Origin: Gemmatimonadaceae bacterium
GTDB taxonomy: Bacteria; Gemmatimonadota; Gemmatimonadetes; Gemmatimonadales; Gemmatimonadaceae
Direction of reading: 5' to 3'
NCBI GenBank assembly: GCA_025929535.1
Contig: JAICLZ010000040.1
Coordinates: 1 to 38,823 of the forward strand
Length of the DNA: 38,823 nt
Below, one piece after another: positions 1 to 8,241 of the stretch. The position numbers and the translations under genes are program-made. How positions within the stretch are numbered: position 1 is the stretch's first letter; each line of letters begins with the position of its first letter. The notes below the pieces were generated by a model. That model did no database searches and was not told where the DNA came from. It was given only the letters and a program-made list of their open reading frames with translations.

Positions 1-1380
1 GCGGCGCCGGCGCTCGCGCGCCTGCGCGATCTGGCTGCCTCGCGCGCGCGCGCGGAGCCGCCGCTCCCGCTGGAGACGCAGGAATTCGCGATTCCCTCCG
101 CCACCCAGGAATTCGCGATTCCGACGTCGACCCAGGAATTCGCGATCCCTTCGTCGACGCAGGAGTTCCGGATTCCGACGTCGACCCAGGAGTTCGCGGT
201 CCCGAACGCGCCGCGCTCGTCCGCCTCGCGCGGGCCACGCACGATCCGCGTGGAGCTGCGCCGCCTGGATGGGCTCACGAATCTCGCCGGCGAGCTACTC
301 GTCGCGCGCGGGCGCCTCACCGATGTGGCGCACGAGATCGCCCACCCTGCGCTGGATCATGCGCTCGCGCAAACCTCGCGGCTCATCGCGGATCTGCACG
401 ACCAGATCATGGCGAGCCGCATGGTGCCCGTGGGACAGGTGTTCGACCGGTTCCCCCGGCTCGTGCGGGACGCCGCCAAGTCGCTCGGCAAGGAGATCGA
501 GCTCGCGCTCGAGGGGCGCGAGATAGAGCTCGATCGCTCGATGCTCGATGAGATCGGCGAGCCGATCGTGCACCTTCTGCGCAACGCCGCCGACCACGGA
601 ATCGAGCAGCCGGATGTGCGCGAGCGGGCAGGGAAGCCACGCGCCGGCCAGCTCACACTCACCGTCACTCGCGAGCGGCAGATGGTGACGATGCGCGTCG
701 AGGACGATGGACGCGGCATCAATCGCGACCGGGTGCTCGAGCGCGCGCGCGCCGAAGGGCTGGTCGACGCGACGGTGGAAACGCTGAGCGACGAGGAGCT
801 CGTGCGGATCATCGCGCGCCCGGGGTTCAGCACGGCCGCATCGGTCACCGATCTCTCCGGACGCGGCGTGGGTATCGATGTGGTGCTGACGCGCGTGCGT
901 GCGCTGGGCGGCTCCGTCGAGATCGCGTCCGAACCGGGCGCCGGAACCCGCGTCACGCTGCGCCTGCCGGTGACGCTCGCGATCGTGCGTGCGCTGCTGG
1001 CGCGGGTGGACGGCGAGATGTACGCGGTGCCGATGACGCACGTGCGCGAGACGGTGGAGCTGCGCCAGGGCGCACGCCGCCGCGTGCAGGGCCGGGAGAT
1101 GATGCTGCTGCGCGACGAGGTCGTGCCGCTGCTGCAATTCCGCGAGATCGTTGGACTCCCCGAGGCATCGCTCGTGAGCGTGGACGGCTCGACCCAGGTG
1201 ATCGTGATCGAGTGCGGCGGACGCAGAGCCGGGCTCGTGGTGGATGAGTTCGCGGGAGAGCAGGACATCGTAGTGAAGGGCTTCGACAGCGTGCGCGATG
1301 GGCTCGCGCTGTTCAGTGGCGCAACGATCCTGGCCGACGGCGCACCCGCGCTGATCGTCGATGTCAGCAGTCTCAATTAG
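1..1380 (+). CDS. cheA: Chemotaxis histidine kinase CheA (5' end outside window)
   Basis: The reading frame is open from the first base, so the gene starts upstream; the GTG at 250 is internal. CheA autophosphorylates on a histidine in its P1 domain and passes the phosphate to CheY and CheB. P1 is not in the window. Visible parts in order are a Pro/Ala-rich linker with five nonapeptide repeats (76-210), the P3 dimerisation helices (from about 241, RVELRRLDGLTNLAGELL), the P4 ATPase domain with N box HLLRNAADHG, G1 box DDGRGIN and G2 region DLSGRGVGID, and a C-terminal CheW-like P5 domain (about 970-1377). The ATP-binding boxes look intact. It is followed after 10 bases by cheC. Domain identity is certain; which receptors and regulators it serves cannot be read here. 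Confidence 0.96.
   Translation, partial: AAPALARLRDLAASRARAEPPLPLETQEFAIPSATQEFAIPTSTQEFAIPSSTQEFRIPTSTQEFAVPNAPRSSASRGPRTIRVELRRLDGLTNLAGELLVARGRLTDVAHEIAHPALDHALAQTSRLIADLHDQIMASRMVPVGQVFDRFPRLVRDAAKSLGKEIELALEGREIELDRSMLDEIGEPIVHLLRNAADHGIEQPDVRERAGKPRAGQLTLTVTRERQMVTMRVEDDGRGINRDRVLERARAEGLVDATVETLSDEELVRIIARPGFSTAASVTDLSGRGVGIDVVLTRVRALGGSVEIASEPGAGTRVTLRLPVTLAIVRALLARVDGEMYAVPMTHVRETVELRQGARRRVQGREMMLLRDEVVPLLQFREIVGLPEASLVSVDGSTQVIVIECGGRRAGLVVDEFAGEQDIVVKGFDSVRDGLALFSGATILADGAPALIVDVSSLN
76..210 (+). repeat. Five tandem 27-bp repeats coding a nonapeptide in the CheA linker
   Basis: Five head-to-tail units of 27 bases start at 76, 103, 130, 157 and 184. In the CheA frame they read TQEFAIPSA, TQEFAIPTS, TQEFAIPSS, TQEFRIPTS and TQEFAVPNA. 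The core TQEF-x-[IV]-P is kept in all five, and the DNA is nearly identical in the first three. They lie just before the P3 domain, where CheA normally has a flexible linker or P2. Because the unit is a multiple of three, copy number could change without a frameshift. Confidence 0.95.
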
Positions 1381-1390
1381 GGAGCACGCG

Positions 1391-2011
1391 ATGGCGGACC
1401 TGCTTCAACTCAATACCCTGGAGCTCGATGCGCTCCGCGAGACGGCGAACATCGGCGCGGGTCATGCCGCGACCGCGCTCTCGCAGATGACCGGCAACAC
1501 GATCATGATCACCGTGCCGACGATCACGATCGCCGCGCTCGAGGACGTGCCGCAGCGCATCATGCCCGACGAGGAGCCCATCGTCGCCGTGCTGATGCAG
1601 ATGATGGGAGATCTCACGGGTCGCACGCTGCTCGTGTTTCCGCATCCCACCGCGATCCGCCTCGCGCAGCTGATGCTGCGGCGGCCGAACAATCCCGCGG
1701 CGCTCTTCGGCGATCTCGAGCAGTCGGCGATCAAGGAGGCGGGCAACATCCTGAGCGGCGCCTACATGAACGCGCTGAGCGAGTTCATGGGGCTCATGCT
1801 CCTTCCGTCACCGCCGAGTCTCGCCATCGACATGTCCACGGCTGTGCTGAACACGGCGTACCTGCAGTTCGGCACGGAGCGCGACATGGTGGTCGCGGTC
1901 GAGACGCAGTTCTTCCTGCAGGGTGAAGGTGAAGAGCTGCGCGGATTCTTCCTGCTCCTCCCTGATGCGGCATCGCTGCAGGTGATTCTCCGGGCGGTGC
2001 GCGCGCTGTGA
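1391..2011 (+). CDS. cheC: CheY-P phosphatase CheC
   Basis: CheC removes phosphate from CheY-P and binds CheD. The protein has 206 residues, typical of the family. Both copies of the signature [DS]-x3-E-x2-N-x22-P are intact: D13, E17, N20, P43, and S112, E116, N119, P142. Two active sites are therefore predicted. I chose the ATG at 1391 because GGGAG at 1380-1384 gives a well-placed ribosome site; an in-frame ATG at 1361 would overlap cheA and add ten unrelated residues. The stop overlaps the GTG of the next gene. CheD is encoded in the same run (12596), which fits a CheC-CheD feedback pair. No CheX or CheZ is seen. Confidence 0.93.
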   Translation: MADLLQLNTLELDALRETANIGAGHAATALSQMTGNTIMITVPTITIAALEDVPQRIMPDEEPIVAVLMQMMGDLTGRTLLVFPHPTAIRLAQLMLRRPNNPAALFGDLEQSAIKEAGNILSGAYMNALSEFMGLMLLPSPPSLAIDMSTAVLNTAYLQFGTERDMVVAVETQFFLQGEGEELRGFFLLLPDAASLQVILRAVRAL

Positions 2012-4752
2012 CTGCCAACGGCTCGTCGGCAACGCCCATCTCGCAGCGCGATCGCGACATTCTGCGGTCGTTCGCGCGGCGCATCGATGGCTCCGATGCC
2101 GGCGCGCACAACAACCTGGGCGTCCTGTATTACAACAAGGGGATGTACGAGGAATCGGTCGCCGCCTTCGCGCGCGCGCTCGAGCTCGATCCCAAGATGC
2201 AGGTCGCCCAGCGCAATCTCGAGGTTGCGTACTTTCACACGGGCTACTACGATCGCCGCGTAGCGGAGCTGCGCGACCGGCTGCGCGCGCATCCGGACGA
2301 TCGTGAGGCGCGCTGGGAGCTCGGCCGCGCGTACGCCGCGATCGGCGATGCAAAGGAGGCAGTGACCGAGTTCGCCGCGATCCTGCAGTACGCGCCCAAC
2401 GACGTCGGCGCCATCGTGCAGCTGGGGCTCGCCGAGAAGGCGAACGGCGATCTCGAGAAGGCACAGTGCTGGCTCGAGCGCGCGCTCGCGCTCGACGACA
2501 GGAGCCCGCTGGTCCACCAGTACATCGGCGAGGTGCTGTACAACCGCGGGCTCAACGATCAGGCGCTCGCCGCGCTGCACCGCTCCATCGAGCTCTCGCC
2601 CGAGAACGCCGATGCGCACTACCTCATCGGCTTCGTGCTCGGCGACATCGGCAGCCACGAGGAGGCGCGCGTTGCCACCAAGCGCGCGATCCAGCTCAAT
2701 CCGTCGCTCTCGCGCGCCCAGGCGAATCTTTCGCTCGATCGGTACAACTCCGCGCGCTACAACGAGCTCGTCCCCGCGCGACAGGAGCGCCGCTCGTCCG
2801 CGCTCGAGCTGTCCACGGACGGCCATCTCGCGCACTACAATCTGGGTCTCGCCTTCCGCCAGAAAGGCTATTTCGCCGAGGCGCTCAAGGAGTACAACCT
2901 CGCGCTCGAGCGCAACGAGGACGAGAATCTCGTACGGCAGGCGATGGCCGAGGTGCACCTGCTCAAGAAGGATGCGGCCACCGCCATCGAGCTCTACGAT
3001 CAGATCGTCGTCTCGCAGCAGGACTCGCCCAAGCTCTGGTGCGAGCGCGGGGTCGCGCTGCACCAGCAGGGACAGCACGCGGCCGCGGCCGAGAGCTATC
3101 GCCGCGCGCTCGCCCTCGATGCGGCGTACGCCATCGCGCACAACAACCTCGGAGTCGCGCAGTACCACGCGGGCGAAACGGAGGCCGCGATCGATTCCTT
3201 CCGTGCCGCGCTGTCCTCGCAACCGAGCTTCGTGAAGGCGTGGCTCAACCTGGCGCTCCTCCTCTTTCGCGGGAAGCGGATGCAGCTCGGCCTCGAGTCC
3301 TACCGGCAGGTGCTCACGACGGAGCCGGAGCAGCCTGTGGCCTGGAACGGGATCGGGCTCGTGCTCGCGGAGCTCAGGAAGTTCGAGGATGCGCGCAACG
3401 CGTTCGGGCGCGCGATCCACGCGCGGCCGAATTACGCCGAGGCGCACTACAATCTGGGCTTCACACTCTCGAACCTCGGCGACTTCGAGGGCGCACTGCG
3501 GGCAACGAAGCGCGCGCTCGAGCTCGACCCGTACTACACGGCGCAGAAGTTCGAGCTCGCGATCGACGTCGAATACGAGGATCCGGAGCTCTCGATCGCG
3601 CCGGAGCTCGCTGGCAGCGAGCACACGGCCGCGAACATCGAGAGCTTCGCCTTCGACGTGGAGGTTCTCGACTCGCTGTTCACGGAGCTCGCGCCAGCCA
3701 CTCCCGCGCCCGACCCCGCGCCCGCGAGCGTCGCGGCGCCGGAGCCGGTGGTCGAGCGCCATTTCGTGCTCGCCCACGACTATCTCGCGAAGGGGATGCT
3801 CGATCGCGCAGTGGCGGAGGCGAATCGTGCGCTCGCGCGCGGTGCGCCAACGTCGGAGGGCTTCGCCATTCTCGGCGACATCTTCATGCGCCAGGGCTTG
3901 TTCGGCGAGGCGCTCGAGCGCTACCGCAGCGCGCGCGCCACTGCGCCCGCCGATGCGAAGCTGCTCGCGGGCGAGACTCGTGCGCTGCTCGCGCTCGACC
4001 GCGTGGTGGAGGCGCGCGTTACGGCCGAGGCACTGCTGAATGTCGACGGCGGCTCGGTGGAGGGGCTGTTGCTCACCGCCGCCGCGCGCGCGCGCGCCGG
4101 AGATCCGAGCGCGGCGCGGGAGCTGCTGCGCAGCGCGCGGCGCCTCGCCCCTGCCCGCGCGGACGTGCTCAAGGAGTTCGGCGATGTCGCGCGCGCGGCA
4201 GGCGACGTCGACGGCGCGATCGCCGCGTACCGCAACGCGCTCGACCTCGATCGCGACTTCGCGGTGGTGCACTACGAGCTCGCGCAGCTGCTCGCGGGGC
4301 GAGGTGAGCCCGCGAAGGCGGAGGAGTCGCTCCTCGCCGCGCTCGAGGCGGTGCCCACGTACGTCGAAGCGATGCTCGCGCTGGCCAGCGTGCGCCGCCG
4401 CTTCGGCCGGGTCGAGGCGGCGCTCTCGCCGCTGGTCGAGCTTCTGCGCCGCGACCCGTACAACATCGAGGCGCTGCTCTCGCTGAGCGAGGTGCTGCTC
4501 GAGCTCGATCGCCACAGCGACGCGGCGATCTCCATCGATCGCGTGCTCCGCTTCGATCCCCGCCACGTGCTCGCGCTCTTTCTCAAGGGGCAGCTGCTCG
4601 CCGACCGACACCGCTATCGCGATGCGATTGCGACGTGGCAGCGGGTGATCGAGCTCGAGCCCGACAGCGAGCACGCGCGTCGTGCGCGCCGCGAGTCGCG
4701 GACCGCGGCGGACCTCCTGCGCATCTTCAGCCGCCGCAAGGAGGTCGCGTAA
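2008..4752 (+). CDS. Large tetratricopeptide repeat protein (914 aa)
   Basis: The protein is almost entirely TPR units, in two blocks. The first covers about residues 30-520 and carries classic helices such as AHNNLGVLYYNKGMYEESV and AEAHYNLGFTLSNLGDFEGAL. An acidic then Pro/Ala-rich linker follows (about 525-585), and a second, more divergent block runs to the C-terminus. There is no signal peptide or membrane segment, so it should be a cytoplasmic scaffold. The GTG start at 2008 overlaps the cheC stop by four bases (GTGA), so translation is probably coupled. Its place between cheC and a DUF4388 protein suggests it organises components of the chemosensory complex. TPRs are protein-binding folds; the partner is unknown. 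Confidence 0.88.
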   Translation: MTANGSSATPISQRDRDILRSFARRIDGSDAGAHNNLGVLYYNKGMYEESVAAFARALELDPKMQVAQRNLEVAYFHTGYYDRRVAELRDRLRAHPDDREARWELGRAYAAIGDAKEAVTEFAAILQYAPNDVGAIVQLGLAEKANGDLEKAQCWLERALALDDRSPLVHQYIGEVLYNRGLNDQALAALHRSIELSPENADAHYLIGFVLGDIGSHEEARVATKRAIQLNPSLSRAQANLSLDRYNSARYNELVPARQERRSSALELSTDGHLAHYNLGLAFRQKGYFAEALKEYNLALERNEDENLVRQAMAEVHLLKKDAATAIELYDQIVVSQQDSPKLWCERGVALHQQGQHAAAAESYRRALALDAAYAIAHNNLGVAQYHAGETEAAIDSFRAALSSQPSFVKAWLNLALLLFRGKRMQLGLESYRQVLTTEPEQPVAWNGIGLVLAELRKFEDARNAFGRAIHARPNYAEAHYNLGFTLSNLGDFEGALRATKRALELDPYYTAQKFELAIDVEYEDPELSIAPELAGSEHTAANIESFAFDVEVLDSLFTELAPATPAPDPAPASVAAPEPVVERHFVLAHDYLAKGMLDRAVAEANRALARGAPTSEGFAILGDIFMRQGLFGEALERYRSARATAPADAKLLAGETRALLALDRVVEARVTAEALLNVDGGSVEGLLLTAAARARAGDPSAARELLRSARRLAPARADVLKEFGDVARAAGDVDGAIAAYRNALDLDRDFAVVHYELAQLLAGRGEPAKAEESLLAALEAVPTYVEAMLALASVRRRFGRVEAALSPLVELLRRDPYNIEALLSLSEVLLELDRHSDAAISIDRVLRFDPRHVLALFLKGQLLADRHRYRDAIATWQRVIELEPDSEHARRARRESRTAADLLRIFSRRKEVA

Positions 4753-5912
4753 TGGCGATCGAGGGACCGCTGCGCGAGCTCGGGATCCACGACGTCTTCC
4801 AGCTGCTGGATCTGAGCCGGAAAACGGGCGCGCTCACCGTCACCTCCGTGCTGCGCGACAACCAGGGCACGGTGTACTTCGACCGCGGCTCGGTGGTGTT
4901 CGCGGCCATCCGCAGCAATCCGCATCCGCTCGGCGAGCTGCTGCTGCGCGGCGGCAAGATCGCGGAGGCGGACCTCGCGCGCGCGCGCGACGCGCAGCGC
5001 ACGACGCAGCCACACCGGAAGCTCGGCGAGCTGCTGGTCGCGAGCGGCGCGCTCACGACGAGGGAACTCGAGCGCCAGGTTCGCTTCCAGGTGGAGGAGG
5101 TCGTCTTCGAGCTGATGTCGTGGCGCGAGGGCTTCTTCTCCTTCGAGGAGCAGGAGGTGAACGATGCGACGGCGGAGGCGAACATCCGCATCTCCACCGA
5201 GTCGCTGCTCATGGAGGCGGCGCGACGCATCGATGAGTGGTCGCGCATCGAGGGAAAGGTCGCGCACCTCGGCGTGGTGCCCGTGCTCGCCGAAGTCGCT
5301 GAAGATCATCCCGGCTTTCTCGATCTGCGCCCGCGCGAATGGGAAGTGCTCGCCGAGATCGACGGGACGCGCGACCTGCGTGCGATCGCGACGATGCTCG
5401 CCCAGAGCGAGTTCGATGTCGCGCGGGTTGCGTACGGGCTGCTCTCCACCGGGATCGTGGAGTTGCGGGATGGCGAGCTTCCGCCCGATCTCGAAGACGA
5501 TGGCGCCACGCCGGCATCGCCAACCACCGTCGCTCCGCTGCAGGCGGCTGCATCCGCGCTCCAATCGGGCGAAGCGCAGGTGGCGCTCGCGATCTGTGAG
5601 CGGATCACGGCCGAATCGCCCCAGCTCGCGGACGGACATCTGTTGCTCGCGCGCGTGCTCAACCGCCTCGGCCGGCAGGGCGACGCCGCCCTCGCCGTCG
5701 CGCGCGGACTGGAGGCGGACCCGCTCAACGCCGAGCTGCACGCCGAACGTGGCTACTGCGCAGCCTGGTGCGGCGACTTTCTCGACGCGCTCGCGTCATG
5801 GGAGCGATCGCTGCGCCTGAATCCCGGGAGCCCGGACGCTCGGCGCATTCGCGCGGCGCGCGACGCGGCGAGCCGGCTGCGCTCCCTGCTCCAGGAGCAC
5901 ATCGATGTCTGA
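4752..5912 (+). CDS. DUF4388 (PATAN) domain protein with C-terminal TPR
   Basis: The N-terminus (about 1-165) matches the DUF4388/PATAN pattern: MAIEGPLRELGIHDVFQLLD, then TGALTV, a YFDRGSVVFA strand, and a helical insert with two LGELL-type repeats (about 55-65 and 93-103) resembling the N-terminal domain of type II/IV secretion ATPases. The ending MSWREGFFSFE is typical. A winged-helix-like segment (about 200-245) and TPR-like helices (about 265-370) follow. PATAN was first described in the cyanobacterial PatA protein and occurs with response regulators. The start at 4752 shares one base with the previous stop (TAATG). It is a clear paralogue of the gene at 10165. I infer a signalling adaptor; its ligand is unknown. 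Confidence 0.85.
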   Translation: MAIEGPLRELGIHDVFQLLDLSRKTGALTVTSVLRDNQGTVYFDRGSVVFAAIRSNPHPLGELLLRGGKIAEADLARARDAQRTTQPHRKLGELLVASGALTTRELERQVRFQVEEVVFELMSWREGFFSFEEQEVNDATAEANIRISTESLLMEAARRIDEWSRIEGKVAHLGVVPVLAEVAEDHPGFLDLRPREWEVLAEIDGTRDLRAIATMLAQSEFDVARVAYGLLSTGIVELRDGELPPDLEDDGATPASPTTVAPLQAAASALQSGEAQVALAICERITAESPQLADGHLLLARVLNRLGRQGDAALAVARGLEADPLNAELHAERGYCAAWCGDFLDALASWERSLRLNPGSPDARRIRAARDAASRLRSLLQEHIDV

Positions 5913-6750
5913 AGAGATCAGGAGGCTGAGCGAAGAGCTCGCGCATGATCCGTCGAGCCTCGTCTTCCTGCAGCTCGGCGAGGCACTCCGTCGCGCGGGG
6001 CAGCTCGATCTCGGGCTGAAGGTAGCGCACCGCGGCCTCGAGCGGCACGCGCACAACGCGGACGCGCACGATCTGCTCGCGCGCATTCGCGTGGACCGCG
6101 GCGAGCTGCAGGACGCATTCGATGAGTGGGACATGGTGCTCCGGCTCGCGCCGAGCCACGTGGGTGCGCGAAAGGGAATGGGGTACGTTCTCTTCAAGCA
6201 GGGCAGGCTGGCCGAGGCGGAATCGCATCTGAGCACCGCGGCTACGCACGACCGCGACGACGCGTCGATCGCGACGGCGCTGCGGATGGTGCGGCGGCTC
6301 CTGCGCTATGCGCACGTGGCGGCGAACGGCAACGGCACGCCGGGGCACGCGGAGCTGCTCGCGGCGCAGCGTCGCGTGGAGGAGGAGGCACGCCTGTTGT
6401 TCGCGGACATTCTGGGCGAGGGCGAGCATACCGCGCTCCTCCTCAATGCGGACGGACTCGTGGCCGCGGGGCTCTACGTCACCGCGGACGGCGAGGACGT
6501 CTCGCAGGAGGTGGGCGCGGCGCTCACGGGCGTGCGCGACGAAGCGCTGCGCGCGGTGCGGCATCTCGACCTCGGTGAATGGAAGGCGGTGATGTACGAG
6601 ACGGACCTCGCGGCGATCGCCCTCGCGCCGGCCATCGACGAGTCGATGGTGCTCGTTGCGGCGGGCCGCTCGGTGCCGCTCGGATTCGTACGGCGCGTGC
6701 TCGATCGATGCGTGCAACGCGCCACCGCGTGGCTCGAGGAGGTCGCATGA
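5905..6750 (+). CDS. TPR protein with C-terminal Roadblock/LC7-like domain
   Basis: Residues about 1-115 form TPR-like helices (LGEALRRAGQLDLGLKVAHR, ARKGMGYVLFKQGRLAEAES). After a spacer (about 115-155) comes an alpha-beta domain (about 160-281) with strands such as HTALLLNADGLVAAGLYV and the helix-strand order of Roadblock/LC7 proteins. Roadblock proteins of the MglB type regulate MglA GTPases, and an MglA-like protein lies three genes downstream. The gene overlaps its upstream neighbour by 8 bases and the downstream one by 4. The Roadblock assignment rests on pattern and context rather than a strong motif, so I hold it with moderate confidence. Confidence 0.68.
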   Translation: MSEEIRRLSEELAHDPSSLVFLQLGEALRRAGQLDLGLKVAHRGLERHAHNADAHDLLARIRVDRGELQDAFDEWDMVLRLAPSHVGARKGMGYVLFKQGRLAEAESHLSTAATHDRDDASIATALRMVRRLLRYAHVAANGNGTPGHAELLAAQRRVEEEARLLFADILGEGEHTALLLNADGLVAAGLYVTADGEDVSQEVGAALTGVRDEALRAVRHLDLGEWKAVMYETDLAAIALAPAIDESMVLVAAGRSVPLGFVRRVLDRCVQRATAWLEEVA

Positions 6751-7097
6751 GCGCATCGCCATTCGAGCGCGTGCTGTCGCTGCTGATCCGTCAACGCGGC
6801 GTGCTCGGCTGCCTCGTCGTCGGTGAGGCGGACGGCATCGTCGTCGACTCGAACGTGCAGGTGGGGATCCAGTCGAACGTGGTCGCCGCGCTCGCGGCCA
6901 CGCTCTATCGCAAGGCGAGACTCTGCTCGGCCGCAGCCGGGCTCTCGACCATCAGCTTTCTGCAGCTCGAGGCCGAGCGTGGCCACATCTGCGCCATCGG
7001 GCGCGACGGGCTGGTGCTGGTGACGCTGGCCGAGCCCCGTGCGCACATCGGACGCATCCGCGGCGCGATGATCGAGTCGCTGAGCACACTCGCGTGA
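6747..7097 (+). CDS. Small Roadblock/LC7 domain protein (MglB-like)
   Basis: This 116-residue protein has the single-domain size and pattern of Roadblock/LC7 proteins: a first helix (FERVLSLLIRQRGVLG), strands CLVVGEADGIVVDS, a long central helix (VVAALAATLYRKARLCSA), strands ISFLQLEAERGHICAIG and GLVLVTLAE, and a final helix. In known systems such proteins act as GTPase-activating or scaffold partners of MglA. The ATG at 6747 overlaps the previous stop (ATGA). The MglA-like gene begins 513 bases downstream. No membrane segment is seen. It could instead be a structural Roadblock protein without effect on a GTPase. Confidence 0.78.
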   Translation: MSASPFERVLSLLIRQRGVLGCLVVGEADGIVVDSNVQVGIQSNVVAALAATLYRKARLCSAAAGLSTISFLQLEAERGHICAIGRDGLVLVTLAEPRAHIGRIRGAMIESLSTLA

Positions 7098-7603
7098 GAA
7101 CGCACGTCGCCGAGCCGTGGGTCGAGGCGCCGCTCCAGACGTTCGTGGACGACGCGAATGCGCTGTTCGCGCTGCTGCTGCATCCGAGCGGGCAGGTGAT
7201 GGGGCAGTTCGGCTTCACGCGCGCGGTGGACGTGATGGCGGCGTGCGCCCTCGCGGCCGCGATTCACGCGTCCGCCGGCGAGCTCGGACGGGAGTTGCAG
7301 GGCAAGCCGTTTCGCGAGCTGTATCACGCGGGGCGCAACCGGCAGATCTTCATCGGCGACGTGCCCACCACGCATCACCGCTTCGTCTTTCTCACGGTGT
7401 TCGATGCGGAAAGCTCACTCGGGCTGGTTCGCATCTACTTTCAGGAATTGTGCACGATGCTCCAGCACGCCCAGCCTCCACTGCTCGCCCAGGCTCCCAT
7501 CTCGGACGCCTCGCTCGAGCAGGATCTGAATCGCAGTCTCGCCGCTCTGTTCAGCCGCGCGCCGCGCGCGGATGGCGGCGAGTCGTCCCTCTCTCTCGCC
7601 TGA
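7094..7603 (+). CDS. Second Roadblock/LC7-like protein
   Basis: The 169-residue product has a core (about 15-120) compatible with a divergent Roadblock fold: strands ALFALLLHPSGQVMGQFGF, a long Ala-rich helix (VDVMAACALAAAIHASAGEL), then RQIFIGDV and FVFLTVFDAESSLGLVRIYF. A flexible tail of about 45 residues follows. The GTG start at 7094 overlaps the stop of the preceding Roadblock gene, and the MglA-like gene begins 6 bases after its stop. The pairing of two consecutive Roadblock genes with one GTPase suggests a heteromeric regulator, but this is inference from order and predicted fold. Confidence 0.7.
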   Translation: MRTHVAEPWVEAPLQTFVDDANALFALLLHPSGQVMGQFGFTRAVDVMAACALAAAIHASAGELGRELQGKPFRELYHAGRNRQIFIGDVPTTHHRFVFLTVFDAESSLGLVRIYFQELCTMLQHAQPPLLAQAPISDASLEQDLNRSLAALFSRAPRADGGESSLSLA

Positions 7604-7609
7604 CGCGCC

Positions 7610-8239
7610 GTGTCCCTGGTCAACTACGCCACTCGTGAGATCACCTGCAAGATCGTGTACTACGGTCCAGGGCGATCCGGAAAGACGACCAACCTGCATT
7701 ACATTTACGAGCAGGTCCCGGGCGATCGCAAAGGGCAGATGGTGTCCCTCGCGACCCAGACCGATCGCACACTCTTTTTCGATTTCCTGCCGCTCGACCT
7801 CGGCACCATCTCCGGGTTCTCGACGCGCTTCCAGCTCTATACGGTGCCCGGCCAGGTCTATTACCAGGCCACGCGGAAGCTGGTACTGCACGGCGCCGAT
7901 GGAGTCGTGTTCGTGGCCGACAGTCAGGCGCGCCAGCTCGCGGAGAACATCGAGAGCATGCAGGATCTTCACGCGAATCTCGCCGAGCACGACATCGATG
8001 TGCGCGCCATGCCCCTCGTGCTGCAGTACAACAAGCAGGACTTGCCCCGCTCACTCATCTCGACCGTTTCCGAGCTGGACGACGCGTTGAACTTTCGCGA
8101 GATCCCGTCCTTCGCCGCCGATGCGCTGCACGGCACCGGCGTGTTCGAGACGCTGCGCGGCATCGCGGGCATCGTGCTCCGCCGGCTGAGCGCCGGCACG
8201 AGCAACCCGCCGGCCGCCGCCGCCGCAGGAGGCCGCTGA
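7610..8239 (+). CDS. MglA-like small Ras-type GTPase
   Basis: MglA proteins are GTP-dependent switches that set cell polarity in gliding bacteria. The motifs are clear: P-loop GPGRSGKTTN (Lys25), the MglA-type switch region TQTDRTLFFDFLPLD, the G3-like YTVPGQVYY, in which Val-Pro-Gly-Gln replaces the usual Asp-x-x-Gly as in MglA, and the guanine-specificity motif NKQD. Length is 209 residues, slightly more than usual because of an Ala-rich tail. The GTG start gives MSLVNYATREITCKIVYYGP, which matches the family's N-terminus. The preceding Roadblock genes are its likely regulators. Whether this cell glides, has pili or uses the switch for array placement is not shown. Confidence 0.93.
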   Translation: MSLVNYATREITCKIVYYGPGRSGKTTNLHYIYEQVPGDRKGQMVSLATQTDRTLFFDFLPLDLGTISGFSTRFQLYTVPGQVYYQATRKLVLHGADGVVFVADSQARQLAENIESMQDLHANLAEHDIDVRAMPLVLQYNKQDLPRSLISTVSELDDALNFREIPSFAADALHGTGVFETLRGIAGIVLRRLSAGTSNPPAAAAAGGR

Positions 8240-8241
8240 CG

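Noticed and set aside
76-210. The repeats as a CRISPR array or intergenic satellite
   Set aside because: There are no spacers, the unit is 27 bases with no gap, and it is translated in the CheA frame.
250-1380. GTG 250 as the start of cheA
   Set aside because: The frame is open without a stop to base 1, the repeats are in the same frame, and a start at 250 would cut into P3.
1762-4674. A 970-codon open frame on the minus strand opposite the large TPR gene
   Set aside because: The plus-strand frame encodes clear TPR units. The minus-strand product is low-complexity Arg/Leu/Glu/Ala-rich, as expected from the mirror of G+C-rich codons.
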